NCBI GenBank assembly: GCA_947484275.1
Contig: CANKOY010000011.1
Location: 1 to 64,000 of the forward strand
Reading direction: 5' to 3'
DNA: 64,000 nt
Source: Planctomycetota bacterium
GTDB taxonomy: Bacteria; Planctomycetota; UBA1135; GCA-002686595
This document shows positions 54,930 to 64,000 of the stretch, one piece after another. Position 1 is the stretch's first letter, and each line of letters begins with the position of its first letter. Under the pieces are notes generated by a model. That model saw nothing but the letters and a program-made list of their open reading frames with translations, ran no database searches and was not told the DNA's origin. Both the position numbers and the translations under genes were made by a program.

Positions 54930-56750
54930 TTGAACGCCAGTCTTCTCCTCGCCATCGCCACGCTCGCGCTGGTCATCGGGCCGCTCCTCGAGCGGCTTGC
55001 GCGCAATCAGCCGCGCATCGCGGGCCTCGTCGATGGCTTGACCGTGGGTGGGATCGTGGTCGTGGCGCTCTTGCATTTGATGCCTGAGTCCACAGCGCAC
55101 CTTGGCCTGTGGGCGCCGCTTCTGCTCTTGGTGGGGCTGTACCTGCCGCTGATCACGGAACGCGCCCTGGTCAAGCGCTGGCAGGGGTGGCGGATCACGG
55201 TGGGGGCCCTGATCCTGGTTCTGTTTGTCGCGCACCTTTTGGTGGAGGGCGCGGCACTGGCTTCCACCGCGAACAACGAGCGGCTGGCCCTGGCGACCGT
55301 AATTGTCGTCGCTGGCCACAACCTGCCCCTGGGAGTGCTGCTCTGGGGGCAGACTCGCCGGCGCTTCGGACGCGCGTGGTCCATGGTCGTGATCGGCGCC
55401 GTGGCCGCGATCACCTGGTTTGGCCCGCTGCTGCCGATCAATTCTCTGGCGTTTTCGGCAATGTGTTCCGCGCTGCTTGCGGGCGGACTGCTGCACTTGG
55501 TGCTGCAACACGATTCCGGCCCGACGGAACCGGCGGACCGCGCGGTGCGCAGTACCTGGGGCGCGATCGGCGCCGTGGGGGCGGCGTGGATCCTGATCGT
55601 CTACCTCGGCGCCCACGAGGAGGGGCACTCCGACCACGCCCACGGCGGTGCGGAGTTGCACCTGGAGTTCATGGATCTGTTCCTTGAGACCGCGCCACTG
55701 CTGCTTCTGGGCGTGATCGGCGCAGGATTGATCGAGGCCTTCCTGCCCGACGTGGCCACGCGCTGGCTTGCGCGCGGATCGAGCTTGAGCCAGACCCTGC
55801 GCGGCGTCGCTGTGGGCGCGCCGATGCCGGTGTGCTCCTGCGGCATCCTGCCGATCTACCGGGCACTGATCCAACGCGGCGTTCCAGCTACCGCGGCCAT
55901 GGCTCTGCTCGTATCGGCGCCGGAAATTGGCATCGATTCCATCGTGCTTTCCTTCGCCTTGCTCGGCGGCGAAACCACGTTGGTGCGCGTCTTGTGTGCG
56001 CTGATCCTGGCCATCGTGATCGGCTGGTTTGTGGGACGCATGGCCGCGCGCAGTGGGCCCGCCGCGGTCGAGGGCCCTGCGCTCAAGCGACCGCCGCCTG
56101 GAATTGCCGGCGTGGCGCGCGGCCTGTACGAGACTTGGTCACACCTTGGCCCGTGGATCCTCTTGGGGCTCTTCGCCACGGTGTTCTTCAAGCCACTGAT
56201 GACCAGCGACGCCACTGCCTGGGCGCGTTCGATCGCCCCGTGGCAGCAGGTGATCGTGCTCAGTCTCGTGGGCATGCCGTCGTACATATGCGCCACGGCG
56301 GCGACGCCCTTTGCGGCGCTGCTGCTCGTCAGCGGCTTCAGCCCAGGCGCCGTGCTCGCTTTCCTGTTGACGGGGCCGGCCACGAACTGGACCACGTTCA
56401 TGGCCCTGCGCCAGTTGCACTCGACGCGCGTGGCCCTGGCCTTTGCGGGGACCGCGTTGGTGGCGACCTTTGCATTGGGCGTCAGCGTCAACGCGCTCTT
56501 CTCCACCGAGAGTCTCGCGCCCGCGGATCACGCCGAGCATTCCGCCGGACCCGTGGCCCTCATCAGCGCGGGACTCCTTTGTGCCCTGACCCTGTGGGTG
56601 CTGATCAAGGAGGGCCCGCGCGGTTTTCTGTCGCAGTTGACGCCCGGAGGCGATGCCCACGATCACGGCCCGCCGTCGAGCCACGGCCCAGACGACAAGG
56701 GATCCGCAGGGCACGGGCACGAGCACAACAAGCATTGCGCCGGCACCTGA
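54930..56750 (+). CDS. ZIP-like domain fused to an SO_0444/DUF318-type metal efflux permease
   Basis: A 606-residue polytopic protein (TTG start at 54930; GTG 54879 with a better ribosome site would add 17 residues). Residues about 1-215 look like a ZIP metal transporter: LLHLMPES, HLLVEGAAL and GHNLPLGVLL stand where ZIP helices carry HNxxEG-type ligands. Residues about 235-560 are a DUF318/SO_0444-family permease with the CxC motif in GAPMPVCSCGILPIYRALIQ, SAPEIGIDS, and the second-half mirror GMPSYICATAATPFAALLL and TGPATNW. The tail is His/Asp-rich (HDHGPPSSHG, HGHEHNKHC). Probably exports Zn, Cu or a related ion; direction and metal are inferred. Confidence 0.85.
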   Translation: MNASLLLAIATLALVIGPLLERLARNQPRIAGLVDGLTVGGIVVVALLHLMPESTAHLGLWAPLLLLVGLYLPLITERALVKRWQGWRITVGALILVLFVAHLLVEGAALASTANNERLALATVIVVAGHNLPLGVLLWGQTRRRFGRAWSMVVIGAVAAITWFGPLLPINSLAFSAMCSALLAGGLLHLVLQHDSGPTEPADRAVRSTWGAIGAVGAAWILIVYLGAHEEGHSDHAHGGAELHLEFMDLFLETAPLLLLGVIGAGLIEAFLPDVATRWLARGSSLSQTLRGVAVGAPMPVCSCGILPIYRALIQRGVPATAAMALLVSAPEIGIDSIVLSFALLGGETTLVRVLCALILAIVIGWFVGRMAARSGPAAVEGPALKRPPPGIAGVARGLYETWSHLGPWILLGLFATVFFKPLMTSDATAWARSIAPWQQVIVLSLVGMPSYICATAATPFAALLLVSGFSPGAVLAFLLTGPATNWTTFMALRQLHSTRVALAFAGTALVATFALGVSVNALFSTESLAPADHAEHSAGPVALISAGLLCALTLWVLIKEGPRGFLSQLTPGGDAHDHGPPSSHGPDDKGSAGHGHEHNKHCAGT

Positions 56751-56761
56751 TCTCGCAGCCC

Positions 56762-56983
56762 GTTGAAAAAGTCCCTACTACGGCAAGACGTGCTTCGGCG
56801 CCGCGTCGTTGCGCTCGGAAAGTCGTGCTCCGTGGCCAGGAAGGCCGCACCCCACTGCGAAGGCTCCGCAGGAGCCTTCACTGCGAGCGCTTCGCGCTCT
56901 AACGCGGGGACCCCTGCGCAACTTTCTGTCGCGCTCCTTGCTCCGCCTTCGCACGCCTTGCCTCGCGACGGGACTTTTTCAAC
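56762..56983. repeat. Inverted-repeat element bounded by GTTGAAAAAGTCCC / GGGACTTTTTCAAC
   Basis: A 222-bp element with perfect 14-bp terminal inverted repeats; the arms stay partly complementary for about 50 bp inward (GGCAAGACGTGC against GGCAAGGCGTGC). The centre holds two perfect hairpins, GAAGGCTCC-GCA-GGAGCCTTC at 56859-56879 and GAGCGC-TTC-GCGCTC at 56885-56899. The build is MITE-like or a repetitive extragenic palindrome. It begins 12 bp after the permease stop, so it may also end its transcript. Confidence 0.75.
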
Positions 56984-57004
56984 AGACTCCTAGCGGTCCG
57001 CAAC

Positions 57005-57154
57005 GACCAGTTCGGGAGCAGGCTTCGCCCCCCTTCGCCGCCCTCTTCGCAATGGGGCTGCTTTGCTCCTCCTCGGCGTATACCGGCGGATACGCGATCG
57101 TCGTCGCGCCTTGCCCGGCGAGGAAGGACGACGAATCCTGCTCGCGAACTGGTC
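57005..57154. repeat. Second inverted-repeat element
   Basis: Arms GACCAGTTCGGGAGCAGG (57005-57022) and CCTGCTCGCGAACTGGTC (57137-57154) are complementary at 17 of 18 positions, with weaker pairing inward. It lies 21 bp after the first element and seems to be a related palindromic unit. Confidence 0.7.
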
Positions 57155-57181
57155 CCTACAGCCCACTAGTCGCCCGCCGAA

Positions 57182-57243
57182 CGAGTCCCCCCCTGCGGCA
57201 AACGTCGCCGCGCCGTCGCGCGCTCTGCCTCGCTGCGGGACTC
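57182..57243. repeat. Possible third inverted repeat
   Basis: Short arms GAGTCCC (57183-57189 region) and GGGACTC (57237-57243) flank about 47 bp of GC-rich sequence. Weaker than the two preceding elements; could be chance. The remaining stretch to the fusA start at 57463 shows no gene. Confidence 0.35.
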
Positions 57244-57462
57244 CCTCGAAGGACTCCCAGGCCTCGCCAAGCCCCAAGTCCGACGCGCTGACTTGACCCC
57301 TGGGGTGCGCTCGCTACCTTATTCGCCCTCCGGAGTCTCCACAGCCCGACCGCGGTCCGGCCGAGACTTCGAAGGATTCCATTTTCGGTCGGCCTTGAAT
57401 TCCGACCCGATTCCACGTTGGAGCCCGTCCGGGTTTCCGCCGTTCAACTCTCCTCGACGCCC

Positions 57463-59589
57463 ATGCCGCCGACCGTCATCACCCAAAAGCCCGTCAACAA
57501 CTCGCCGACCGCCAAGCGGCTGTGCTCCCACCGCAACATCGGGATCATGGCGCACATCGATGCGGGAAAGACGACGGTCACTGAGCGGATCCTCTTCCTG
57601 ACGAAGAAGATCCACAAGATCGGCGAGGTCCACGACGGTGAGACCACGATGGACTACCTGGAGGAGGAGCGCAAACGCGGGATCACGATCCAGTCCGCCG
57701 CCACCAGCGCCGAGTGGCGCGGCCACTCGATCAACATCATCGACACTCCCGGGCACGTGGACTTCACCGCCGAAGTGGAGCGCTCCCTGCGCGTGCTCGA
57801 CGGCGCCGTTGCGGTGTTCGACGGCGTCAACGGCGTTGAGGCCCAGTCCGAGACCGTCTGGCGCCAGGCGGACCGCTACAAGGTTCCGCGCCTGTGCTTC
57901 ATCAACAAGCTCGACCGCACCGGCGCTGACTTCAACTACTCGGTGCAGACCATCATCGATCGTCTCGGTGCGCGCCCCGTACCGATTCAGATGCCGGTGG
58001 GCATGGAGAAAAACTTCCGCGGCATCGTCGACCTGGTGACGATGCGCTACTACGAATTCATCGGCGACGACAACAAGCAGGAGACGCTGGAGTCCGACGT
58101 CCCCGCTGACGTCCTCGATGAAGCCAAGGCCGCCCGTCACAAGATGCTCGAGGCCGCCGCGGAGAACGACGAGCAACTGCTCGACATGTTCGTCGAAGAC
58201 AAGGAAATGCCCGCGGATTTGGTGCTCGCGGCCCTGCGGCGCGCCACCATTGCGATGCAGATCACGCCGGTGGTCTGTGGGTCGGCGCTCAAGCACAAGG
58301 GCGTGAATTTCCTGCTCGACGCGGTGATCAACCTGCTTCCCCATCCCCAGGACCTGCCGCCGATCATGGGCACCCTGCCGCGCTCCGACGAGGCGGTCGT
58401 GCGCTCTGTGGACGACGCTGAGCCGATGTGTCTCCTGGCGTTCAAGACGATCGCCGAGCCCACCGGCGACTTGACTTTCGTGCGCGTGTACTCGGGCGTG
58501 CTCAGCGCCTCGACGCGCGTGCTCAACCCGCGCACGGGCAAGAACGAGCGCATCGGCCGGGTCGTGCGCATGCACGCCAACAAGCGCGAGCCGATCGACG
58601 AACTGCGCTGCGGCGACATCGCGGCAGTGGTCGGTCTCAAGAACACGTACACGGGCGACACCCTGTGCGATGAGGACAAGCCGATCCAGCTGTCCAAGAT
58701 CCAGTTCCCCGAAGCCGTCATTGCCATGTCCCTCGAGCCCAAGAAGTCGTCTGACCGCGACAAGCTCGGCGAGATCATCGGCCGCATGATGCGCGAGGAT
58801 CCGACCTTCCGCGCCCAGACCAACGAAGCCACGGGCGAGTTGGTCATCTCAGGGATGGGCGAGTTGCACCTCGAGGTGATCACGCACCGGATCCAGAACG
58901 ATCACAAGTGCGACGTCGTCACCGGCAAGCCCAAGGTGGCCTACAAACAGCGCCTGGCGCGCAACGTCGAAACCGAAGCGCGCTTCATCCGCCAGTCCGG
59001 TGGACGCGGGCAGTTCGCCGTGATCTGGGTGCGTTTCGAGGCCGCATCGACCGAGGGCGGCGGGTTCGAATTCGTCGATGGCATCAAGGGCGGATCCGTT
59101 CCGCGCGAGTACATCCCCGCCGTGGAGAAGGGCCTGACCGAGGGCTTCAACTCCGGTGGCCGCACAGGCTTTCCCTTCGTCAACGTCCGCGCGACATTGT
59201 TCGACGGCAAGTACCACGACGTGGACTCCAGTGAAATGTCGTTCCAGTCGGCCGGCGTGCTGGCCTTCCGCCAGGCGGCGGACGGCAACGTCTCGCTGCT
59301 CGAGCCGATCATGAAGATCGAAGTGCGCGTGCCCGAGGAATACATGGGCGGCGTCGTGGGCGACCTGAACAGCCGCCGCGGCGAGGTCAGCGATGTGGAC
59401 GCCCTGGGCAACTTGCGGATTATCCGCGCCCTGGTGCCGATCGCGGAGATGTTCGCCTACTCGTCCGCCCTTCGCGGGGCGACGCAGGGCCGTGGCTCTT
59501 ACGCCATGGAACTTCACGAGTACCGCGACGTGCCGCGCAACATCGCCGAGAAGATCCTCGACTCGAAGCGCGAGCCCGAGAAAGACTGA
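57463..59589 (+). CDS. fusA: Elongation factor G
   Basis: Translational GTPase that drives ribosome translocation. 708 residues from ATG 57463. G1 AHIDAGKTT, switch regions [14 protein letters not shown]3 DTPGHVDF, G4 [10 protein letters not shown] and G5-region GSALKHKGV are present. Domains II-V follow: [60 protein letters not shown] and [15 protein letters not shown]. Length and order are canonical. It stands alone rather than in a str operon, so a second EF-G elsewhere is possible. Confidence 0.97.
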   Translation: MPPTVITQKPVNNSPTAKRLCSHRNIGIMAHIDAGKTTVTERILFLTKKIHKIGEVHDGETTMDYLEEERKRGITIQSAATSAEWRGHSINIIDTPGHVDFTAEVERSLRVLDGAVAVFDGVNGVEAQSETVWRQADRYKVPRLCFINKLDRTGADFNYSVQTIIDRLGARPVPIQMPVGMEKNFRGIVDLVTMRYYEFIGDDNKQETLESDVPADVLDEAKAARHKMLEAAAENDEQLLDMFVEDKEMPADLVLAALRRATIAMQITPVVCGSALKHKGVNFLLDAVINLLPHPQDLPPIMGTLPRSDEAVVRSVDDAEPMCLLAFKTIAEPTGDLTFVRVYSGVLSASTRVLNPRTGKNERIGRVVRMHANKREPIDELRCGDIAAVVGLKNTYTGDTLCDEDKPIQLSKIQFPEAVIAMSLEPKKSSDRDKLGEIIGRMMREDPTFRAQTNEATGELVISGMGELHLEVITHRIQNDHKCDVVTGKPKVAYKQRLARNVETEARFIRQSGGRGQFAVIWVRFEAASTEGGGFEFVDGIKGGSVPREYIPAVEKGLTEGFNSGGRTGFPFVNVRATLFDGKYHDVDSSEMSFQSAGVLAFRQAADGNVSLLEPIMKIEVRVPEEYMGGVVGDLNSRRGEVSDVDALGNLRIIRALVPIAEMFAYSSALRGATQGRGSYAMELHEYRDVPRNIAEKILDSKREPEKD

Positions 59590-59628
59590 GCCCGTGGCCG
59601 CCCTCCCGGCGGCGGAGCGAACGCACCC

Positions 59629-60645
59629 ATGACACGCACAGCACGCCGGCGCTGGAGTCGCGAGCTCCAGTTCGAAGTGGACGGAATTGCCGTGGGCCCC
59701 AACGGTCCGGTGCTCGTGCACGTCTACGAACCGCCGGCGGGCGAGCGCTGGATCGACGCCGCAATCCCCGGAAAACTCGGGGCGCTCGATCGCAACAGCG
59801 GCGAAATCCTGTGGGTTTCGCCCTGCGAAGTGGGCTACGGCCGCGGCTTCGGCGCGGGTTTTGGACCCCAGGAAGACGCGATCGTCGTCGGGCCCTCGGC
59901 CAACGGCCATCGCATCGTGCGCATGGCGCTCGCCAGCGGCGAGTTGCGCGATGCGCGCGCGATTCCGGCCTTCGACGATGCGATCATTTTCGATGACATC
60001 GCGGTGACGGCGTCCAAGCGACGCGTCATGGCGATCGACACGCGCACCTTGCAGGAGCGCTGGAGCTACTCCAAGGACAACGAGCGCTACCACAACATCG
60101 CGCGCGAGGGCGGACGCGTGTTCGTGGTCGCTTCAAACGAGAAGACGAAGAAACAGGGCCTGATCGTGCTCGACGCGAAGAGCGGCAAGTTCGACTGTTC
60201 GCTGTTGCCCGCGGAGCAACCTGTGATTCACGACCTGGCCACCGATCCCCGGGGCTTGACCGTTCTGCTCGACAACTTGACCGCCGCCCTGCCGCGCGAG
60301 GCTCTGATCGAGTACTTGCGCAAGGAAGAGGATCAAGAACTCGGCGCCGGACTGGCGCTCGTGGCGCTGGATCCGCGCGCAAGAGCCGGTGATGCGCCGC
60401 TGTGGTACGAGGCCCTGGAGACCGAGGAAGACGGCGAATTCCCCGAAGTGGCCGTCCACGCCGACGCTGGGCGCCTGTACGTGGTCAAGGGCGCGCTGCT
60501 GGAGGCGCGCGATGGCCTGAGCGGCCGTCTGCTTGACCAATGGGCCGTCCCGGGCCTCGACGAGCGCGTGGCGTGGTCCGTGGCCCAGGGCGCGTGCCTG
60601 GTGGCGGAAGAGACGCGCGTCTCCATTTTCGAACTGCCCGCCTGA
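59629..60645 (+). CDS. Cytoplasmic PQQ/WD40-like beta-propeller protein
   Basis: A 338-residue protein of unknown function starting 39 bp after fusA. There is no signal peptide. Repeating beta-blade patterns are visible (LGALDRNSGEILWVSPCE, VMAIDTRTLQERWSYSKD, LIVLDAKSGKFDCSLL, LVALDPRARAGDAPLWYEAL, LLEARDGLSGRLLDQWAV), typical of PQQ-like/WD40-like propellers, about six or seven blades. No cofactor-binding residues can be named. Co-transcription with fusA is likely from the spacing. Confidence 0.7.
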   Translation: MTRTARRRWSRELQFEVDGIAVGPNGPVLVHVYEPPAGERWIDAAIPGKLGALDRNSGEILWVSPCEVGYGRGFGAGFGPQEDAIVVGPSANGHRIVRMALASGELRDARAIPAFDDAIIFDDIAVTASKRRVMAIDTRTLQERWSYSKDNERYHNIAREGGRVFVVASNEKTKKQGLIVLDAKSGKFDCSLLPAEQPVIHDLATDPRGLTVLLDNLTAALPREALIEYLRKEEDQELGAGLALVALDPRARAGDAPLWYEALETEEDGEFPEVAVHADAGRLYVVKGALLEARDGLSGRLLDQWAVPGLDERVAWSVAQGACLVAEETRVSIFELPA

Positions 60646-60857
60646 GCGAGCGTCGCGACGCCTGACGTACACGCGGTCTAGCGCCGCGCGCGGCCGCGCC
60701 GGCCCAGGCAATTTCGCGGCACCTCGCGCCAGCCTTTCCCGTCCAATCGCGAACGGGGTATCCTGTTCGGCCCAAGTTTCCGTTTTCCCGCCAGCTCGGC
60801 GGCGTCTCCGCACTCGCGTGCGAGAGGCCTCGCCTCACTCGACCCAGGAGTCAACCT

Positions 60858-63743
60858 GTGACCTCCCCCAAGATCGTTGCGCAAATCTCCCGCGAATTCT
60901 CGGCACGGCCTGAGCACATCCACGCCGCCCTGGAGATGCTCGACATCGGCATGCTGGCGCCGTTCATCAGCCACGTTCGGCGCGAGCCTTGCGGAGTGAT
61001 GAGTGAGAGCTTCGTGCGGCGCATCGCCCACCGGCGCACGGAGCTTGAGGAACTCGATCGCCGCCGCGCCACGATCATGCGCATGGTCGAGGCCAGTGCG
61101 ACGTCCACGCCTGCGGACCTCGAGCGGGTCGACAATTGCATGGACCGTTTCGAGCTCGAGGACCTGTTCGTGCCCCATCGCCGGCCTGAGCTGGAAGTGC
61201 AGCACGCCCTCGATCGCGGCCTGGGCAAATTGGCCGACCTGCTGGTCGAGCCGATGCCGCGGCCCGCGAAGGTCGTCGAGGATGAAGCCAAGCAGGAGCT
61301 CGATGCGGCCGCGGCAGAATCCTCGGCGGAGGCGGCGGATGAAGCCAGCGCTGCAGCCGAGGCTGCCCAGCACATCGATGGCGGCGACGCTGCACATCAC
61401 GTGACTGAGGAGGAACACGGCGGCGACTCGAACGATTCCGGCAGCGAATCGGAGTCGACGCCAGAAGTCCACGCCGCGGACGGCGCCACCTGGGAAGGCC
61501 GGCCCGAGAAGGTGGACGAGGAAGGCTCGAGTGTTTCCGAGCCGTCGAACACGCCGGAAATCGTGCCGCTCACCGATCACGTCGAGCTGACTCCGGCACT
61601 GGCGCGGGCCTGCGCGCCCTTCGTCAACCCCGACCGTGGTATCCACACTGAAGCCGAGGCCCTGTCGGGAGCCATGCGCATCCTCTCCGATCGCCTCGGC
61701 CGCGACGCGCGCCTGCGCGGGCTCGTGCGCCGACTGCTTCGCAAGCACGGCGTGCTTTCCGTGCGCGCCTCGGGCCGCGAGGGGAAGGTCGGCCGCCACA
61801 AGCCGCTCTTGAAGTTGCGCCAACCGGTGCGCCAAGTCCAAGGCCATCGCCTGCTGGCAGTGCGTCAGGCGCAAAAGGAACGGGCGGTCACGACGGTGAT
61901 CACGCTCGACGTGCGGCAGGTGCTGCCCAAGGTGCGCTCGGCCCTCGGCCGTCACACACATCCGGACTTTGCAAACGTGCTGGACATCATCGCGCGACAG
62001 TCACTGGAACGTCGGCTCCTGCCGGTGGTCGAGGCCGACGTGCGCCTGGAACTCAAGGAGCGCGCGGACGAAGAAGCGCTGCGCTTCCTTGCCCAGCACC
62101 TGCGCGAAATGCTGCTCTCGCCGATCTGGGGACCCTACCCGGTGGTCGGCGTGGATGTCGGCCCCAAGGGCGACCTCACCCTGTGCGCCATCGATGCACA
62201 TGGCCAGCCCGTCTCGAAGGGGCGCACCCTGGAGGATGGCACCGTCGAAACCGTGTCCGCCGTGCGCCTCGAATTGGAGGGCAAGGACGACGCTGCTCTG
62301 GCCGCGGAATTGGAAGCAGGCCTGGGCCTGCTTGGCGAAACTGCGATGCGCATGTTTGCCTTCGGACATGGCAAGAACATGCGCGCAGGCCTGACGCGCT
62401 TCCGCCAGATCCTGCGCGCCGGCGGACGCGAAGATTCCTTCGCCTTCATCGTCAATGACTCAGGTCTGTCGAGCTACGCGAACTCGGAACTGGCTCGCTC
62501 GGAACTTGCGAACTTCTCCGTTCCGCAGCGCATGGCCATCAGCCTGGGCCGCCGACTTCAGGATCCTCTGGGCGAATTCCTGAAGGTCGACCCGCGCCAC
62601 CTCGGTGTGGGCTCGGAGCAGGGACTGGTCAGCAAGGCCAATGTGCGCCGCGTCTTCAACGACGCCATTCAATCCGCGGCGTCGCTGGTGGGTTGTGATG
62701 TCAACCGCGCCAGTCCGATGTTCCTGGAGCACCTGCCCGGCCTCGATCGCGAGGCCGCCAAGCGCATCGTGGCACGCCGCGCCGAGAGGCCGTTCGAAAG
62801 CCGCGAAGAATTGCGCCAGGACGGTCTGCTCAACGAAGGTCAGTGGATCAACTCGATCGCATACCTGCGCATCAAGGGGTCCACCGAGCCGCTTGACGCC
62901 ACAGCGCTGCACCCCGAGCAATACGAGCTCGCCCGGCGCGTGATCGAGGCCGGCGGAGTCAGCGTCGCGGAAGCACTGGGTAGCCCGGGCTCCACCAAGG
63001 GCATGCGTCGCGCCGACTTCGGCGTCGACGACCTCACCTGGCGCGACTTGATGCGCGAGATCTCTTTCCCGGGCCGCGATGGTCGACTGCGCTTGTTCGC
63101 CGTGCGACTGATCGATCCGGCGACTGATCCGGTGACCCTGGTTCCCGGCCGCACCCTGGAGGGCGTCGTCACAAACGTCGCCAGCTTCGGCGCGTTCGTG
63201 GACGTGGGACTGGCCCAGGACGCGATGATCCACATCAGCGAGATGTCGGATCGCTACGTGCGCGATGCGCGCGAAATCCTGGCCGTGGGACGCACCGTGC
63301 GCGTGCGCATCGTGGATCCCTCGACCCAGCGCATGGCGGTCAGCCTCAAGAATGTGGCCGAGCCCGAGCGCGAGCCGCGCAAGGAACGCGCTCCGCGTGC
63401 TCCGCGCCCGGAAGGCGAAGGCGGCGATCGTGGCGAAGGCTCAGGCCAGCGCGGCGCTCGTCCGCGGGGCAATTGGCGCGACAAGGAACCGCGCAAGCCC
63501 GAGGCCCCGGTGCGCGCCGCGGTTTCGCGCCGCGACGGACTAGGCAGTTCAGGCGGCGGGCGCAAGGAGCGCTTCGGGGGTGGGGGTGGCGGCGGCCGCG
63601 GAGGTCCCAAGCGCGACCGCGACGACCGCCGCGACGACTCCTACGATCCCCAGGCTGTGCGCGATGCCTCCAAGGGCGTCGAGAACAAGCCCCTCGCAGG
63701 GCTGAAGTCCTTGATCAAGCCCGCGCCTCCCGCGGGCGGATGA
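60858..63743 (+). CDS. tex: Tex-family RNA-binding transcription accessory protein with acidic insert and basic tail
   Basis: Nucleic-acid-binding protein, 961 residues with GTG start, longer than usual Tex (about 770-800). N-terminal Tex helices (SAEFSARPEHIHAALEMLD-like; PFISHVRRE, ELEELDRRRATIM). Residues about 138-235 are an Asp/Glu/Ala/Ser-rich insert not normal for the family. A YqgF-like RNase H fold region (VVGVDVGPKGDLTLCAID), the helix-hairpin-helix (HLPGLDREAAKRIVARRAER), ANVRRVFNDAIQSAASLVGCDVNRAS and an S1 domain (LEGVVTNVASFGAFVDVGL) follow. The last 110 residues are rich in Arg, Gly, Pro and Lys with a GGGGGGRGG run. Insert and tail suggest altered RNA or protein contacts. Confidence 0.92.
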   Translation: MTSPKIVAQISREFSARPEHIHAALEMLDIGMLAPFISHVRREPCGVMSESFVRRIAHRRTELEELDRRRATIMRMVEASATSTPADLERVDNCMDRFELEDLFVPHRRPELEVQHALDRGLGKLADLLVEPMPRPAKVVEDEAKQELDAAAAESSAEAADEASAAAEAAQHIDGGDAAHHVTEEEHGGDSNDSGSESESTPEVHAADGATWEGRPEKVDEEGSSVSEPSNTPEIVPLTDHVELTPALARACAPFVNPDRGIHTEAEALSGAMRILSDRLGRDARLRGLVRRLLRKHGVLSVRASGREGKVGRHKPLLKLRQPVRQVQGHRLLAVRQAQKERAVTTVITLDVRQVLPKVRSALGRHTHPDFANVLDIIARQSLERRLLPVVEADVRLELKERADEEALRFLAQHLREMLLSPIWGPYPVVGVDVGPKGDLTLCAIDAHGQPVSKGRTLEDGTVETVSAVRLELEGKDDAALAAELEAGLGLLGETAMRMFAFGHGKNMRAGLTRFRQILRAGGREDSFAFIVNDSGLSSYANSELARSELANFSVPQRMAISLGRRLQDPLGEFLKVDPRHLGVGSEQGLVSKANVRRVFNDAIQSAASLVGCDVNRASPMFLEHLPGLDREAAKRIVARRAERPFESREELRQDGLLNEGQWINSIAYLRIKGSTEPLDATALHPEQYELARRVIEAGGVSVAEALGSPGSTKGMRRADFGVDDLTWRDLMREISFPGRDGRLRLFAVRLIDPATDPVTLVPGRTLEGVVTNVASFGAFVDVGLAQDAMIHISEMSDRYVRDAREILAVGRTVRVRIVDPSTQRMAVSLKNVAEPEREPRKERAPRAPRPEGEGGDRGEGSGQRGARPRGNWRDKEPRKPEAPVRAAVSRRDGLGSSGGGRKERFGGGGGGGRGGPKRDRDDRRDDSYDPQAVRDASKGVENKPLAGLKSLIKPAPPAGG

Positions 63744-63963
63744 TCGAACGCGTTCGCATCAGGAGCGCAGACCTCTGGCTCCTGACTGCGCAGCGCAAGG
63801 TCTTGCTGGTCTTCCAGGAAGGCCGCAGCCTGCTGCTGATGCTCTGAAGGAGCCTGTGGGGCATGGGCGCCGCGGGCCCTAGCGCCGGACATCTGCGCGC
63901 GAGTCCTTCGCGCACCTGGCCAGCACGCGCTCTGCCACGCCTCGGGCCCTTTTCAACCGACGG

Positions 63964-64000
63964 TCAGAGGCCTTCGAGGGCCCTGCGCAGCTTCGGATCC
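63964..64000 (-). CDS. Possible 3' end of a gene running in from the right edge
   Basis: On the minus strand the last bases read DPKLRRALEGL followed by TGA (63966-63964), a plausible helical C-terminus. Only 11 residues are visible, so this is tentative. The stretch 63744-63963 holds no gene; a palindrome CGAACGCGTTCG occurs at 63745-63756. Confidence 0.25.
   Translation of the reverse strand, partial: DPKLRRALEGL

Noticed and set aside
56809-57291. A 160-codon frame across the inverted-repeat cluster
   Set aside because: It lies wholly in palindromic intergenic elements, has no ribosome site and is Arg/Pro/Ser-rich.

Overview
The window is about 64 kb of GC-rich DNA and is most likely a chromosomal contig from a Planctomycetota bacterium. 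The evidence is the style of its secreted proteins. One is a parallel beta-helix protein carrying DCNGNGIPD-type repeats. Two proteins share a C-terminal domain with the motifs [13 protein letters not shown] and WWGRDPGF, which I associate from memory with marine planctomycetes. There are many lipoproteins, a large carboxypeptidase-regulatory-repeat protein and a DUF1080 protein. No rRNA, tRNA, CRISPR array or intact mobile element was seen. The first 33 bases are a pure G run and look like an assembly or sequencing artefact at the contig edge.

Layout. 0.5-5.6 kb: secreted beta-helix protein, YjdF-like membrane protein, DUF1080 protein. 6-15 kb: a peptide-use block with a secreted S9 peptidase, small lipoprotein, ACE-like M2 peptidase lipoprotein, POT peptide transporter and PepQ prolidase, interrupted by a GNAT/lipoprotein pair. 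15.4-19 kb: phosphonate/phosphite-type ABC transporter (PhnD, PhnC, and a double-length PhnE); the PhnC frame carries an amber codon near its start. 19-25 kb: type IV pilin-like protein, hydrolase-TPR protein, an Ogt-AlkA DNA-repair fusion coupled to a TPMT-type methyltransferase, and a HEAT/vWA lipoprotein. 24.8-32.5 kb: saccharopine-dehydrogenase-like protein facing the 2-oxoglutarate dehydrogenase operon (sucA-sucB-lpd), whose last gene is a SenB-like selenosugar synthase.

33.9-40.3 kb is a decayed accessory region. It holds a degenerate ORF, a MetE-like gene, an IS91-family transposase remnant, a ten-repeat Big_2 lipoprotein split by an in-frame TAG at a conserved Trp, and an IS5-family transposase remnant. 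40.3-53.3 kb: M16 and M14 peptidases, MORN-repeat lipoprotein, YkgJ-type Cys-cluster protein, prenyltransferase/cyclase-fold protein, guanine-deaminase-like enzyme, a 1135-residue regulatory-repeat protein and an HMG-CoA reductase. 53.4-54.6 kb: a secreted protein whose frame carries a TGA exactly where its in-window paralogue has Cys. 54.9-64 kb: a ZIP/SO_0444-type metal permease fusion, an intergenic cluster of inverted repeats, EF-G, a beta-propeller protein, and a Tex protein with an acidic insert and RGG-like tail.

Together the genes suggest an aerobic heterotroph that breaks down peptides outside the cytoplasm, imports them and finishes them inside, feeding a complete 2-oxoglutarate dehydrogenase. 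The most notable signals are the SenB gene translationally coupled to lpd, the three in-frame stops at family-conserved positions, and several gene fusions. All family calls are by eye from motifs; no database search was run.
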